Source: CAMLOF01 sp041913045 (lineage in GTDB: Bacteria > Pseudomonadota > Gammaproteobacteria > Burkholderiales > Burkholderiaceae_C). Taken from it: a stretch of DNA of 64,000 bases. Shown here in pieces: positions 1 through 10,428 of this stretch. The translations under genes and the position numbers were made by a program. The DNA lies in the NCBI GenBank assembly GCA_041913045.1, contig JAYSGB010000021.1, positions 4,756 to 68,755 on the forward strand, in the 5' to 3' direction. The notes under the pieces were generated by a model that searched no databases, was not told the origin of the DNA, and saw only the letters and a list, made by a program, of their open reading frames with translations. Positions within the stretch are counted from its first letter, which is position 1. Each line of letters opens with the position of its first letter.

Positions 1-538
1 TCTGGTTCAGCAGGTACACCTTCTTGATGTCTGCCTGGTCCTTCATGAAGGTGGTCAGCGCCTCCATCTTCATCGACGTGTCGGCATCAAAACGGAAGTG
101 CCAGTAGCTGCACTTGCTGTTGGTAAAGTCCGGGTCCACGGCCGAGTGGTTCAGGAAGATGACCTCCTTGCCCGGGTTGCGCGCGTTGTGCCGGTTCACC
201 GCGTCGATCAACGCCCCTGCCACCGCAGAGCCACTGCCTTGAGTGATGTAGCGCACCCCTTGGTCTATGGCCGACTGCAACGCCGTCAGGCTTTCTGCCG
301 GGCTCAGTTTGTTGTCAATGCCAATCACCTCGAACTTCACACCCGCCGGGTTGGCGGCGCCGCTGAACTTCTCGGCAAAGAACTGGAAGCTCTTCAACTG
401 GTTGGCTCCCACGGGCGCCATCAGCCCCGAAAGCGGGTCGATCCAGGCGATCTTCACCGTCTCGCCCTTTTGAGCGTGTGCGGCAAATGCACAAGCCACC
501 AAGGCAGCGCCAGTCAGGCTCTTCAACACGAATCTCAT
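1..538 (-). CDS. Branched-chain amino-acid-type ABC transporter substrate-binding protein (5' part only)
   Basis: Partial gene: the minus-strand frame starts at 538 and runs off the window start, giving 179 codons. The N-terminus has a basic MRFVLK stretch, a hydrophobic core and an AHA-Q cleavage site near residue 22, so the product is periplasmic. The mature part contains WIDPLSGLMAPVG, NKLSPAESLTALQSAI and the YITQGSGSAVAGALIDAVN stretch typical of the LivK-like periplasmic binding fold (Peripla_BP_6). Such proteins deliver amino acids, amides or aromatic/short acids to a Liv-type permease. GGAGACAA precedes the ATG. The following gene is an acyl-CoA ligase on the same strand, which fits a Liv-type carboxylate uptake and activation cluster, but the ligand cannot be told. 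Confidence 0.85.
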   Translation of the reverse strand, partial: MRFVLKSLTGAALVACAFAAHAQKGETVKIAWIDPLSGLMAPVGANQLKSFQFFAEKFSGAANPAGVKFEVIGIDNKLSPAESLTALQSAIDQGVRYITQGSGSAVAGALIDAVNRHNARNPGKEVIFLNHSAVDPDFTNSKCSYWHFRFDADTSMKMEALTTFMKDQADIKKVYLLNQ

Positions 539-578
539 GGTTTGTCTCCTATGCGGGTGGTTGAATGGCAAACAGCTT

Positions 579-603
579 AAAAGGGGCGTCTTGGTGCGCC
601 CTC
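579..603 (-). terminator. Probable intrinsic terminator after the acyl-CoA ligase
   Basis: Read on the minus strand, GGGCG pairs with CGCCC across an 8-nt loop and is followed by CTTTT. It lies 20-40 nt after the ligase stop codon and before the binding-protein gene. The stem is short, so termination may be partial and the two genes could still be co-transcribed. Confidence 0.45.
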
Positions 604-619
604 AGGAAATGCGCAGTGA

Positions 620-2257
620 TCAAAGGCCAGGCAGCTTGTAGTCAGCCAGCATCTCGCGCAGCTTCATCTTCTGCATCTTGCCGGTGGCGCCCAGGGGAAT
701 CGCATCAACAAACACCACGTCGTCAGGCACTTGCCACTTGGCGATCTTGCCTTCGTAGAAGGCCAGCAGTTCCTCGCGCGTCACCTCGGTGCCCGGCCTC
801 TTCACCACCACCACAATCGGTCGCTCGTCCCACTTCGGGTGGCGCATGCCCACGCAGGCCGCCATCAACACCGCAGGATGGGCCATGGCAATGTTCTCCA
901 CGTCGATGGAGCTGATCCACTCGCCGCCAGACTTGATCACGTCCTTGCTGCGGTCGGTGATCTGCATGAACCCTTCTGCGTCAATGGTGGCTACGTCCCC
1001 CGTCGGGAACCAGCCATCCGCCAGCGGCGCCGGCCCTTCGCCCTTGTAGTAGTCACGTATCACCCAGGGGCCCTTCACCAGCAGGTCGCCAGAAGCCTTG
1101 CCGTCCCAGGGCAGCTCGGCGCCATCCGGCCCCACCACCTTCATGTCTATGCCAAAGATGGCCCGCCCCTGCTTCAGGCGAATCTTCATCTGCTCTTCTT
1201 CAGGCAAGCTCAAGTGCTTGTTCTTCAACGTGCACAGCGTGCCCAGCGGGCTGAGTTCGGTCATGCCCCACGCGTGCAACACGTCCACTCCGTACTTCTT
1301 GCGGAAGGTGTCAATCATCGCGGGCGGACAGGCAGAGCCACCAATCACCGTGCGGTTCAGCGACGGCAGCGTCAGGTTGTTCTGCCCCATGTGCGTCAGC
1401 AGCATCTGCCAGACCGTGGGCACGCCCGCTGCAAAGGTCACCTTCTCGGCATCCATCAGTTCGTAGACGGACTTGCCGTCCAGCGCCGCCCCCGGGAACA
1501 CCAGCTTGCAGCCCACCGCGCAGGCCGAATACGGTATGCCCCATGCATTCACATGGAACATGGGCACCACGGGCAACACGCTGTCGCGCGCGCTCAGGCA
1601 CATCACGTCGGGCAGCGCCGCTGCGTATGCATGCAGGATGGTGGACTTGTGGCTGTACAACGCCGCCTTCGGGTGCCCGGTGGTGCCACTGGTGTAGCAC
1701 ATGCTCGATGCGCTGTTTTCATCGAAGCGCGGCCACTCGTAGCTAGATGGCTGCGATGCAATCAACGATTCATAACTTACCAGGTTGGGTATCGCTCCAC
1801 CTTCAGTCAACTTGGCCAAGTGGGCATCATCGCAAAGCGCTACCCAGCGTTTCACAGTGGGGCACTTGTCATGTATGCCTTTCACGATGGGCCAGAACGT
1901 CATGTCAAAGAACAGCGCCTGGTCTTCGGCGTGGTTCACGATCCAGGCAATCTGCTCAGGAATCAGGCGCGGGTTGATGGTGTGCAGCACGCGTCCAGAG
2001 CCGCTCACCCCAAAGTACATCTCAAAGTGGCGGTAGCCATTCCACGCCAGAGAAGCCACCCTATCACCCAGCGCCAACCCCATGGCGTCGAGGGCGCTGG
2101 CCAACTGGCGGGCACGCACAGCAGCTTGGCGATAGGTGGTGCGGTGAATGTCCCCCTCCACCCGCCGAGAAACAATTTCCACATCTCCATGGTGACGTTC
2201 CGCGTGCCGAATAAGGTCAGAAATCAGCAGCGGCTGGTCTTGCATCAGGCCAAGCAT
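620..2257 (-). CDS. AMP-forming acyl-CoA ligase (AlkK/DmdB-like)
   Basis: 545 residues from ATG 2257, chosen because AAGGAGA sits 6-7 nt upstream; the open frame extends further 5' but has no supporting site. It activates a carboxylic acid as acyl-AMP and transfers it to CoA. The ANL-family P-loop YTSGTTGHPK is near residue 190, the WGMTE motif follows, then GWFPTGDVA, the hinge/A8 region DRSKDVIKSGGEW near 430 and the C-terminal catalytic lysine in GKMQKMKLREM. Overall it resembles medium/long-chain fatty-acyl-CoA synthetases and methylthiopropionyl-CoA ligases of the DmdB group; the substrate is not determined. It sits upstream of a Liv-type binding protein and diverges from an Xre-receiver regulator. 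Confidence 0.9.
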   Translation of the reverse strand: MLGLMQDQPLLISDLIRHAERHHGDVEIVSRRVEGDIHRTTYRQAAVRARQLASALDAMGLALGDRVASLAWNGYRHFEMYFGVSGSGRVLHTINPRLIPEQIAWIVNHAEDQALFFDMTFWPIVKGIHDKCPTVKRWVALCDDAHLAKLTEGGAIPNLVSYESLIASQPSSYEWPRFDENSASSMCYTSGTTGHPKAALYSHKSTILHAYAAALPDVMCLSARDSVLPVVPMFHVNAWGIPYSACAVGCKLVFPGAALDGKSVYELMDAEKVTFAAGVPTVWQMLLTHMGQNNLTLPSLNRTVIGGSACPPAMIDTFRKKYGVDVLHAWGMTELSPLGTLCTLKNKHLSLPEEEQMKIRLKQGRAIFGIDMKVVGPDGAELPWDGKASGDLLVKGPWVIRDYYKGEGPAPLADGWFPTGDVATIDAEGFMQITDRSKDVIKSGGEWISSIDVENIAMAHPAVLMAACVGMRHPKWDERPIVVVVKRPGTEVTREELLAFYEGKIAKWQVPDDVVFVDAIPLGATGKMQKMKLREMLADYKLPGL

Positions 2258-2394
2258 GAAAAGTCTCCTTGTGATTTGTATGGCTAAGGCGCTCGAAGCA
2301 TCGTAGCGCGGCCAAACACCCTCATCTGTCGCCCGACCGACAACCTTGAGCACGAAGGCATAGTTCACAAGATGAAATTGAATCCTATAGTGTG

Positions 2395-2424
2395 TGGCCA
2401 GGCACTGTGGTGCATGGGTATAAA
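2395..2424 (+). promoter_or_regulatory. Candidate promoter of the Xre-receiver gene
   Basis: TGGCCA (2395-2400) and TATAAA (2419-2424) are separated by 18 nt, about 38 nt before the GTG start at 2463. The -35 element matches the sigma-70 consensus only 4/6, so this is tentative. Confidence 0.3.
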
Positions 2425-2462
2425 CGCCACCGCCACAGGAAGAGGAAGCGGGGATAAAAAAC

Positions 2463-3167
2463 GTGACCCAGTTGAGCCATGCGTTCGGCAGAGCGTTGAA
2501 GGAAATCCGCAAAGCGCGAGGACTGACGCAGGAGGACTTCTCCCTGGTGTCGAGCCGCACCTATCTGAGCAGCCTTGAGCGCGGCCGCAAAAGCCCCACC
2601 CTGCGCAAGGTAGAGGATCTGGCCCGTGCCATCGGCATACACCCGCTCAGCCTGCTGACCCGCACCTGGCTGCATGCAGAAGCAGCAAGCCAACTGGAGA
2701 CACTCATGGACCGCATCAAGACGGAAGTTGCAGGCCATCAAATGGTGGAACCGTACCTGCCAATACGCCTGATGATCTCCGACGACCACACCATGATGCG
2801 GGAAGGTATCAAGCACCTGTATTCACTGACCAAGGACGTACAGGTCGTGTGCGAGGCCAAGGACGGCACAGAAACTCTTGAGCGCCTGCAGTCAGGCGAC
2901 GTTGACCTGCTGCTGCTGGACCTGAACATGCCGGGGCTCTCCGGGCACGACTTGGTCCGAGCCGTGCACACCAGGCACCCTGCTCTGCCCATACTGGTTC
3001 TCAGCATGCACGTGGAAGCAGGCATTGCCCAAGCCGCGCTGGACGCAGGCGCACGCGGCTATCTCACCAAAGACCAGGACCCCGAGGTCCTGCTTTCAGC
3101 CACACGCATCACCGCACAGGGTGGGCGCTTTCTGGACCCGAAGCTGGCTGGCTTGGTGGCGCTTTGA
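2463..3167 (+). CDS. Xre-type HTH fused to a NarL/FixJ-type receiver domain
   Basis: 234 residues, GTG start after an AGGAAG-rich leader. Residues about 8-62 are an Xre/Cro helix-turn-helix (IRKARGLTQEDFSLVSS, LSSLERGRKSPTL). Residues about 101-222 are a complete receiver domain: acidic pair D107-D108, phospho-acceptor D153 in LLLLDLNMPG, S181, and K203 in LTKDQ. The receiver resembles NarL/FixJ regulators, but the C-terminal LuxR HTH that should follow is missing; the frame stops after GGRFLDPKLAGLVAL. The DNA-binding output is therefore N-terminal instead of C-terminal. No histidine kinase is adjacent. It could be a functional domain swap or the product of a deletion fusing an Xre gene to a truncated response regulator. 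Confidence 0.8.
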   Translation: MTQLSHAFGRALKEIRKARGLTQEDFSLVSSRTYLSSLERGRKSPTLRKVEDLARAIGIHPLSLLTRTWLHAEAASQLETLMDRIKTEVAGHQMVEPYLPIRLMISDDHTMMREGIKHLYSLTKDVQVVCEAKDGTETLERLQSGDVDLLLLDLNMPGLSGHDLVRAVHTRHPALPILVLSMHVEAGIAQAALDAGARGYLTKDQDPEVLLSATRITAQGGRFLDPKLAGLVAL

Positions 3168-3236
3168 CTTTTGGTGGCTTCTGGCCACGCGGCAGCTAGA
3201 CTTCCGCCATTGGCCAAAAACATTACCGCCCCGCCC

Positions 3237-3941
3237 ATGCTTCTGGAACCGCGCTCGCCCGCTTACCTGTTTCTCTACGGCCAGCCGTGGTTCGAAACGC
3301 TGCCCGCCGTCGAAAAGCGCGAACTTGTGGAGCGCATGGTGCTGGTACGGGCCACAAAGGGTGAAACCGTTCTGCACAAAGGCCACACCATCGAAGGCTG
3401 GCACGGCGTGCTCTCGGGCATGGTCAAGCTGCAAACATCAACAGAAGACGGCCGGATTTCAGCCTTCCTGGGCGTGCCCGCTGGCGACTGGTTCGGCGAA
3501 GGCTCAGTACTCAAGGGGGGCACCTGGCGCTACGACGTTGTCGCGCTGCGAGACACCACCCTCATCAGCATGCCACTGTCCTGCTTTCAGCAACTCTATC
3601 AACGCAGCCTGCCGTTCAACCATTACCTGATCGAACGGCTCAACCTGCGGCTCGGTCAGGCCATGTCAGCCATTGAATCCGGCCGACTGCGCTCCCCCGA
3701 AGAGCGGGTCGCGCAGTACCTGCAACACTTCATCTGGTCGGGCATCCGCAAAATCACCCTGTCGCAGGAAGACTTGGGGCACCTGGCGGGTCTTTCCCGC
3801 CAAACAATCAACCGCGTGCTCAAGCAGTTTGAAGCCCAGGGCTGGGTGTCACTGGAGTTTGGGCGCGTCGACATTCTTGACCAGGCGGCGTTGGACCGAC
3901 TGGCCGAAACCGGCAGCGCAGAGCTCAAAGTGGGAGACTGA
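3237..3941 (+). CDS. Crp/Fnr family transcriptional regulator
   Basis: 234 residues from ATG 3237; a longer frame from TTG 3171 is open but has no better start. The N-terminal half is a cyclic-nucleotide-binding jelly roll (KGETVLHKGHTIEGWHGVLSGMVKL, GDWFGEGSVLKGG), followed by the dimer helix and a winged helix with LSQEDLGHLAGLSRQTINRVLKQ as recognition helix. Only one cysteine is present, so it does not carry an FNR-type iron-sulfur cluster; the effector is unknown. It starts 70 bp after the Xre-receiver gene on the same strand and may be co-transcribed with it. Confidence 0.85.
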   Translation: MLLEPRSPAYLFLYGQPWFETLPAVEKRELVERMVLVRATKGETVLHKGHTIEGWHGVLSGMVKLQTSTEDGRISAFLGVPAGDWFGEGSVLKGGTWRYDVVALRDTTLISMPLSCFQQLYQRSLPFNHYLIERLNLRLGQAMSAIESGRLRSPEERVAQYLQHFIWSGIRKITLSQEDLGHLAGLSRQTINRVLKQFEAQGWVSLEFGRVDILDQAALDRLAETGSAELKVGD

Positions 3942-3991
3942 GCAACACCCCGTGCGCGGCAGGGCCTCGCAGCAACGGGGACAATGCCCGC

Positions 3992-5479
3992 ATGGAACTG
4001 CAGACCAGCCGCTTCGAGACCCTGGGCGAAGCCTTCTTCACACGCCTTCACCCCACACCGCTGCCCTCACCGTACTGGGTAGGCCGTAGCGGCAGCCTGG
4101 CCCGCGCCCTTGATCTGCCCGAGGACTGGCACGAACACCCGCAGCACCTTGAAGCCCTGACAGGCAATAGCCTGCTGCCGGGCGCGTCGCCCCTGGCCAG
4201 CGTATACAGCGGGCACCAGTTCGGCCAATGGGCCGGGCAACTGGGCGATGGCCGCGCCATCCTGCTGGGCGAGCGCACAACCCCTGGCGGTCCGCAGGAA
4301 ATCCAGCTCAAGGGCGCAGGCCTCACCCCCTATTCCCGCATGGGCGACGGGCGCGCCGTGCTGCGCAGCTCCATCCGCGAATTCCTGTGCAGCGAAGCCA
4401 TGCATGCGCTAGGCATTCCTACCACCCGGGCGCTGTGCGTCACCGGGTCGAATGCACCGGTCCGCCGTGAAGAGATCGAAACCGCCGCCGTGGTCACCCG
4501 CGTGGCACCCAGCTTCGTCCGCTTCGGCCACTTCGAGCACTTCTGCCACACCGGCCAGCACGACGCGCTGCGCCGCCTGGCAGACTTCGTCATTGATCAC
4601 TTCTACCCCGAATGCCGCCAAGCCGACGGCAACCCCTACGCCCGCCTGCTGGAAGCAGTGAGCGCGCGCACCGCCGAGCTGCTGGCCCAGTGGCAAGCTG
4701 TGGGTTTCTGTCACGGTGTGATGAACACCGACAACATGAGCATCCTTGGCCTCACCATCGACTACGGCCCCTTCCAGTTCATGGACGCGTTCGACCCCGG
4801 CCACATCTGCAACCATTCAGACAACGCTGGCCGCTACGCCTACGCCCGCCAGCCCAACATCGCCTACTGGAACCTGTTCTGCCTGGGCCAGGCCATACTC
4901 CCGCTGATGGAAGACACCCAGCAGGCGCTGGACGCGCTTGAACCCTACAAAGCCTTGTTCCCCGCCGCCTTGCAACGGCGCATGGGTGCCAAGCTGGGCC
5001 TGACCGAGGTGCAGGAAGGTGATGCCGCACTGACCGAAGACCTGATGCAGCTGCTCGCCCGCGACCGGGTGGACTTCACCATCTTCTGGCGGCGGCTCAG
5101 CCACGCCGTGGCAGGCTTCGCCGCACCTGGCCACACGCCCGCAGAAGCCGAACACGCCATCACCCCGGTTCGCGATCTGTTCCTGCAGCGCGAGGCCTTC
5201 GACGCCTGGGCCTTGCGCTGGCGTGCGCGCCTGCAAGCCCAGCCTGCCTTCGATGCCACCGCCGCGCGTGACGCCATGCTGCGCGCCAACCCGCAAGTGG
5301 TGCTGCGCAACCACCTGGGGGAAATCGCCATCCACCATGCCCGCCAGGGCGATTTCTCCGTGCTCGAACGGCTACAGTCGGCACTGGAACAGCCCTACGC
5401 CGCTCTGCCCGACCAGGAAGACTTAGCGGCCTTCCCGCCCGACTGGGCCACTCAGATCCAGATCAGTTGCTCTTCGTGA
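3992..5479 (+). CDS. selO: SelO/YdiU family protein adenylyltransferase
   Basis: 495 residues, normal length for bacterial SelO. SelO is a pseudokinase-fold enzyme that transfers AMP from ATP to Ser/Thr/Tyr of target proteins and is linked to redox homeostasis. Visible signatures: SGHQFGQWAGQLGDGRA, the nucleotide-binding LKGAGLTPYSRMGDGRAVLR, the catalytic-loop region GVMNTDNMS and the metal-binding DYGPFQFMDAFDP. The protein ends ISCSS, keeping the penultimate-region cysteine that aligns with selenocysteine in animal SelO; the residue three before it is Gln, so the CxxC/CxxU pair is not complete. msrB follows about 100 bp downstream, a fitting oxidative-stress neighbour. Confidence 0.93.
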   Translation: MELQTSRFETLGEAFFTRLHPTPLPSPYWVGRSGSLARALDLPEDWHEHPQHLEALTGNSLLPGASPLASVYSGHQFGQWAGQLGDGRAILLGERTTPGGPQEIQLKGAGLTPYSRMGDGRAVLRSSIREFLCSEAMHALGIPTTRALCVTGSNAPVRREEIETAAVVTRVAPSFVRFGHFEHFCHTGQHDALRRLADFVIDHFYPECRQADGNPYARLLEAVSARTAELLAQWQAVGFCHGVMNTDNMSILGLTIDYGPFQFMDAFDPGHICNHSDNAGRYAYARQPNIAYWNLFCLGQAILPLMEDTQQALDALEPYKALFPAALQRRMGAKLGLTEVQEGDAALTEDLMQLLARDRVDFTIFWRRLSHAVAGFAAPGHTPAEAEHAITPVRDLFLQREAFDAWALRWRARLQAQPAFDATAARDAMLRANPQVVLRNHLGEIAIHHARQGDFSVLERLQSALEQPYAALPDQEDLAAFPPDWATQIQISCSS

Positions 5480-5502
5480 CGCTTCTTGCAAGGAGTTAAA
5501 CC

Positions 5503-5580
5503 ATGAACCCCCACGCTCGCATCGGCTCGCTGCCCCCCAAGGGGGCGCATCCCTCCCTTGAGACGGCTCGGCGGGAGGGA
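5503..5580 (+). repeat. Dispersed Comamonadaceae-type intergenic repeat, containing a 26-codon leader ORF
   Basis: A GC-rich segment with TCGCTGCCCCCCAAGGGGG palindrome followed by an imperfect TCCCT...AGGGA arm and CGGCTCGGCGGG. From established knowledge such CCCCCCaAGGGGGC modules are scattered between genes in Acidovorax/Variovorax-like genomes. Here it begins at an ATG (5503) preceded by a strong AAGGAG site and stays open for 26 codons, ending TGA at 5581-5583 in an ATGA overlap with msrB. It looks as if the repeat landed between the original ribosome-binding site and the msrB start; whether the short peptide is made is unknown. Confidence 0.5.
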
Positions 5581-5993
5581 TGACCATGACCTTCCCCATC
5601 GAAAAAACAGACGCCGAGTGGCGCACCCTGCTGACTGAAAAGAACGCCGAGCCCCTGGCCTATGAAGTCACACGCCACGCCCGCACGGAAAGGCCTTTCA
5701 CCGGCAAGTACGAACGCATCTGGGCAGACGGCAGCTACCACTGCGTCTGCTGCGGGAACCATCTGTTCAACAGCGACACCAAATTCGACGCCGGCTGCGG
5801 CTGGCCCAGCTTCTCGCAGGCCATTCCCGGAGCCATCACCGAAATCATCGACCACAGCCACGGCATGGTGCGCGTGGAAACCGTCTGCAGCCAGTGCGGC
5901 GCCCACCTGGGCCACGTGTTTGAAGACGGCCCCGCCCCCACCGGCCTGCGCTACTGCATGAACTCCGCTGCCCTGGACCTGCACCCCCGATAA
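5580..5993 (+). CDS. msrB: Peptide-methionine (R)-S-oxide reductase
   Basis: 137 residues; reduces methionine-R-sulfoxide in proteins, cytoplasmic. Zinc-site pairs C55/C58 (CVCC) and C103/C106 (CSQC), the GCGWPSF motif with candidate resolving C73, and catalytic C126 in RYCMNS are all present, as are the GHVF and DGP substrate-loop motifs. The first ATG is at 5580 and a second in-frame ATG is two codons later. Translation may be coupled to the preceding 26-codon ORF through the ATGA overlap. Placed between selO and yciB on the same strand. Confidence 0.96.
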   Translation: MTMTFPIEKTDAEWRTLLTEKNAEPLAYEVTRHARTERPFTGKYERIWADGSYHCVCCGNHLFNSDTKFDAGCGWPSFSQAIPGAITEIIDHSHGMVRVETVCSQCGAHLGHVFEDGPAPTGLRYCMNSAALDLHPR

Positions 5994-6001
5994 TCCTGCC
6001 C

Positions 6002-6547
6002 ATGCGCTTCCTGATCGATTTCTTCCCCATCGGCCTGTTCGTTGCCGCCTACAAGCTGCACGACATCTACGCCGCCACTGCGGTGCTGATGGCCGCCACC
6101 CTGGTGCAAACGGGCATCATCTACGCCATCGACCGCCGCCTGCAAACCCTGCAGAAAGTCACGCTGGTACTGGTGCTGGTGTTCGGCATGCTCACGCTGT
6201 TGCTGCACGACGAACGCTTCATCAAGTGGAAACCCACCGTGCTTTACGCCAGCATGGCCATCGTGCTGGCAGCAGCCTTGTGGGTATGGAAAAAGAACTT
6301 CCTGCAGATGCTGCTGGGCAGCCAGTTGCGCCTGCCAGACGCCGTCTGGGCCCGCCTTACCGTGGCCTGGGCCGCCTACTTCGTGTTCATGGCTGCCATC
6401 AACGCCTACGTGGCGGCCTTCTACTCCACCGAAGACTGGGTCAACTTCAAACTCTGGGGCTATGTGTTCCCGGTCGTCTTCATCGTGGGTCAGGGTTTCT
6501 ACGTTGCCCGCCACCTGAAAGACGAAGACAGCAGCCAATCCTCATGA
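6002..6547 (+). CDS. yciB: Inner-membrane septation protein A (YciB family)
   Basis: 181 residues, polytopic inner-membrane protein with about five hydrophobic segments, starting MRFLIDFFPIGLFVAAYK as in the family. Contains the conserved KPTVLYA and NAYVAAFYSTEDWVNFKLWG motifs. YciB links cell elongation and division machineries and affects membrane potential in enterobacteria. It begins 8 bp after msrB and its stop codon overlaps the bolA start (ATGA), indicating an operon msrB-yciB-bolA. Confidence 0.95.
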   Translation: MRFLIDFFPIGLFVAAYKLHDIYAATAVLMAATLVQTGIIYAIDRRLQTLQKVTLVLVLVFGMLTLLLHDERFIKWKPTVLYASMAIVLAAALWVWKKNFLQMLLGSQLRLPDAVWARLTVAWAAYFVFMAAINAYVAAFYSTEDWVNFKLWGYVFPVVFIVGQGFYVARHLKDEDSSQSS

Positions 6548-6819
6548 ACCCAGACACCTTGCCCACGGCTGCGGCCATAGAAGCCACGCTGCGCGAACAG
6601 CTGCAGCCCACCACCCTCCATGTACTGGACGAAAGCGCTGCCCACGCCGGGCACGCTGGCGCCAACGAGCTTGGCCGGGGCACCCACTTCCGGGTGCGCA
6701 TCGGCAGCCCCAGCTTTGCCGGGCTCAGCCGCGTAGCGGCCCACCGCCTTGTGTATGATGCAATGCAACCGTATATCGACGCAGGACTGCATGCCCTGGC
6801 CATTGAAATCGAGCGTTGA
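6544..6819 (+). CDS. bolA: BolA family protein
   Basis: 91 residues from ATG 6544, overlapping the yciB stop by 4 nt. The BolA/class II KH-like fold is visible: LDESAAHAGH, GTHFRVRIGSPSFAGLSRVAAHRLVYDAM and a terminal ALAIE strand. The His residues of the loop (HAGH) match the BolA type that ligands a [2Fe-2S] cluster with monothiol glutaredoxins, although binding is inferred. Translationally coupled to yciB and 32 bp ahead of a periplasmic PPIase. Confidence 0.93.
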   Translation: MNPDTLPTAAAIEATLREQLQPTTLHVLDESAAHAGHAGANELGRGTHFRVRIGSPSFAGLSRVAAHRLVYDAMQPYIDAGLHALAIEIER

Positions 6820-6851
6820 CGCTTTTTCCTTCCCCCTGAAGTCAATCCCCC

Positions 6852-7625
6852 ATGAAACTCGTTCTGACCGCCGTGGCCCTGGCCACCACCCTGGCCATGC
6901 CCGCCATGGCTCAAAACATCGCAGTCGTCAACGGCAAGCCCGTGCCAGCGTCGCGCATGGCAGCGCTTGCACAGCAGGTCGAACGCTCCGGCCGCCCTGT
7001 GGACGACACCCTCAAGGCGCAAATCAAGGAAGAGCTGATCGCCCGTGAGATCTTCGTGCAGGAAGCCGAAAAGCGCGGTCTCAAGGCCTCCAAGGAATAC
7101 AAGGCCCAGGCCGAACTGGCCCTGCAGACCATCCTGATCCGCGAACTCTTCGCCGACTTCCAGCGCAAGAACCCCGTGACGGATGCCGAGGTCAAGGCCG
7201 AATACGACAAGTTCGCTGCCGCCAACGGTGGCCAGGAATACCGTGCCCGCCACATCCTGGTTGAAACCGAAGACCAGGCCAAGGCCATCATCGCCAACAT
7301 CAAGAAGGGCGCCAAGTTCGAGGACATCGCCAAGAAGGACTCCAAGGACCCTGGATCCGGAGCCAACGGCGGCGACCTGGACTGGGCCAGCGCTTCCAGC
7401 TTCGTGCCCGAATTCTCAGAAGCCATGGTCAAGCTGGGCAAAGGCCAGATGGCCGAAGCACCGGTGAAGAGCCAGTTCGGCTGGCACATCATCCGCGTTG
7501 ACGACGTGCGCCAGGCTCAATTGCCGTCCATCGACGAACTCAAGCCCCAGATCAGCCAGCAACTGCAACAACAGAAGCTGAACGACTTCCAGGAACAGCT
7601 GCGCAGCAAGGCCAAGGTGCAATAA
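6852..7625 (+). CDS. Periplasmic parvulin-type peptidyl-prolyl cis-trans isomerase
   Basis: 257 residues. A Sec signal peptide ends at AMA-Q near residue 21. An N-terminal SurA/PrsA-like helical chaperone region (NGKPVPASRMAAL, AREIFVQEAEKRGL) is followed by one parvulin domain at about 130-230: ARHILVETEDQAKAI, GGDLDW, FVPEFSEAM and QFGWHIIRVDD. It assists folding of outer-membrane or secreted proteins. Last gene of the msrB-yciB-bolA run, followed by an intrinsic terminator. Confidence 0.93.
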   Translation: MKLVLTAVALATTLAMPAMAQNIAVVNGKPVPASRMAALAQQVERSGRPVDDTLKAQIKEELIAREIFVQEAEKRGLKASKEYKAQAELALQTILIRELFADFQRKNPVTDAEVKAEYDKFAAANGGQEYRARHILVETEDQAKAIIANIKKGAKFEDIAKKDSKDPGSGANGGDLDWASASSFVPEFSEAMVKLGKGQMAEAPVKSQFGWHIIRVDDVRQAQLPSIDELKPQISQQLQQQKLNDFQEQLRSKAKVQ

Positions 7626-7642
7626 GCCCTGCCCCGCGCCCA

Positions 7643-7674
7643 AGAAAAAGCCCGCTTGACGCGGGCTTTTTCTC
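7643..7674. terminator. Bidirectional intrinsic terminator between the PPIase and clpB
   Basis: AAAAAGCCCGC and GCGGGCTTTTT form a perfect stem around the loop TTGAC, with T-runs on both strands. It can end both the plus-strand PPIase transcript and the convergent clpB transcript, whose stop codon lies 3 nt beyond. Confidence 0.9.
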
Positions 7675-7676
7675 TT

Positions 7677-10280
<2,604 letters not shown>

Positions 10281-10314
10281 GCAGATGCTCCTGCTGATTG
10301 GTGAACTGACGTGA

Positions 10315-10343
10315 TGTTGGGGATGGGGGCGGGGGTTTTCAAG
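10315..10343 (-). promoter_or_regulatory. Heat-shock (sigma-32) promoter candidate for clpB
   Basis: On the minus strand CTTGAAA (10343-10337) and CCCCAACA (10322-10315) are separated by 14 nt. This matches the sigma-32 pattern CTTGAAA-N13/15-CCCCATnT closely, 35 nt upstream of the clpB ATG. Confidence 0.6.
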
Positions 10344-10428
10344 TCAGGGACAACAAAGAGAAATCCCATCAAAAGCATCACTTTGGCGTATCCTTGCGGC
10401 AAACACAACCACCGCAAGGAGCCCAGCC

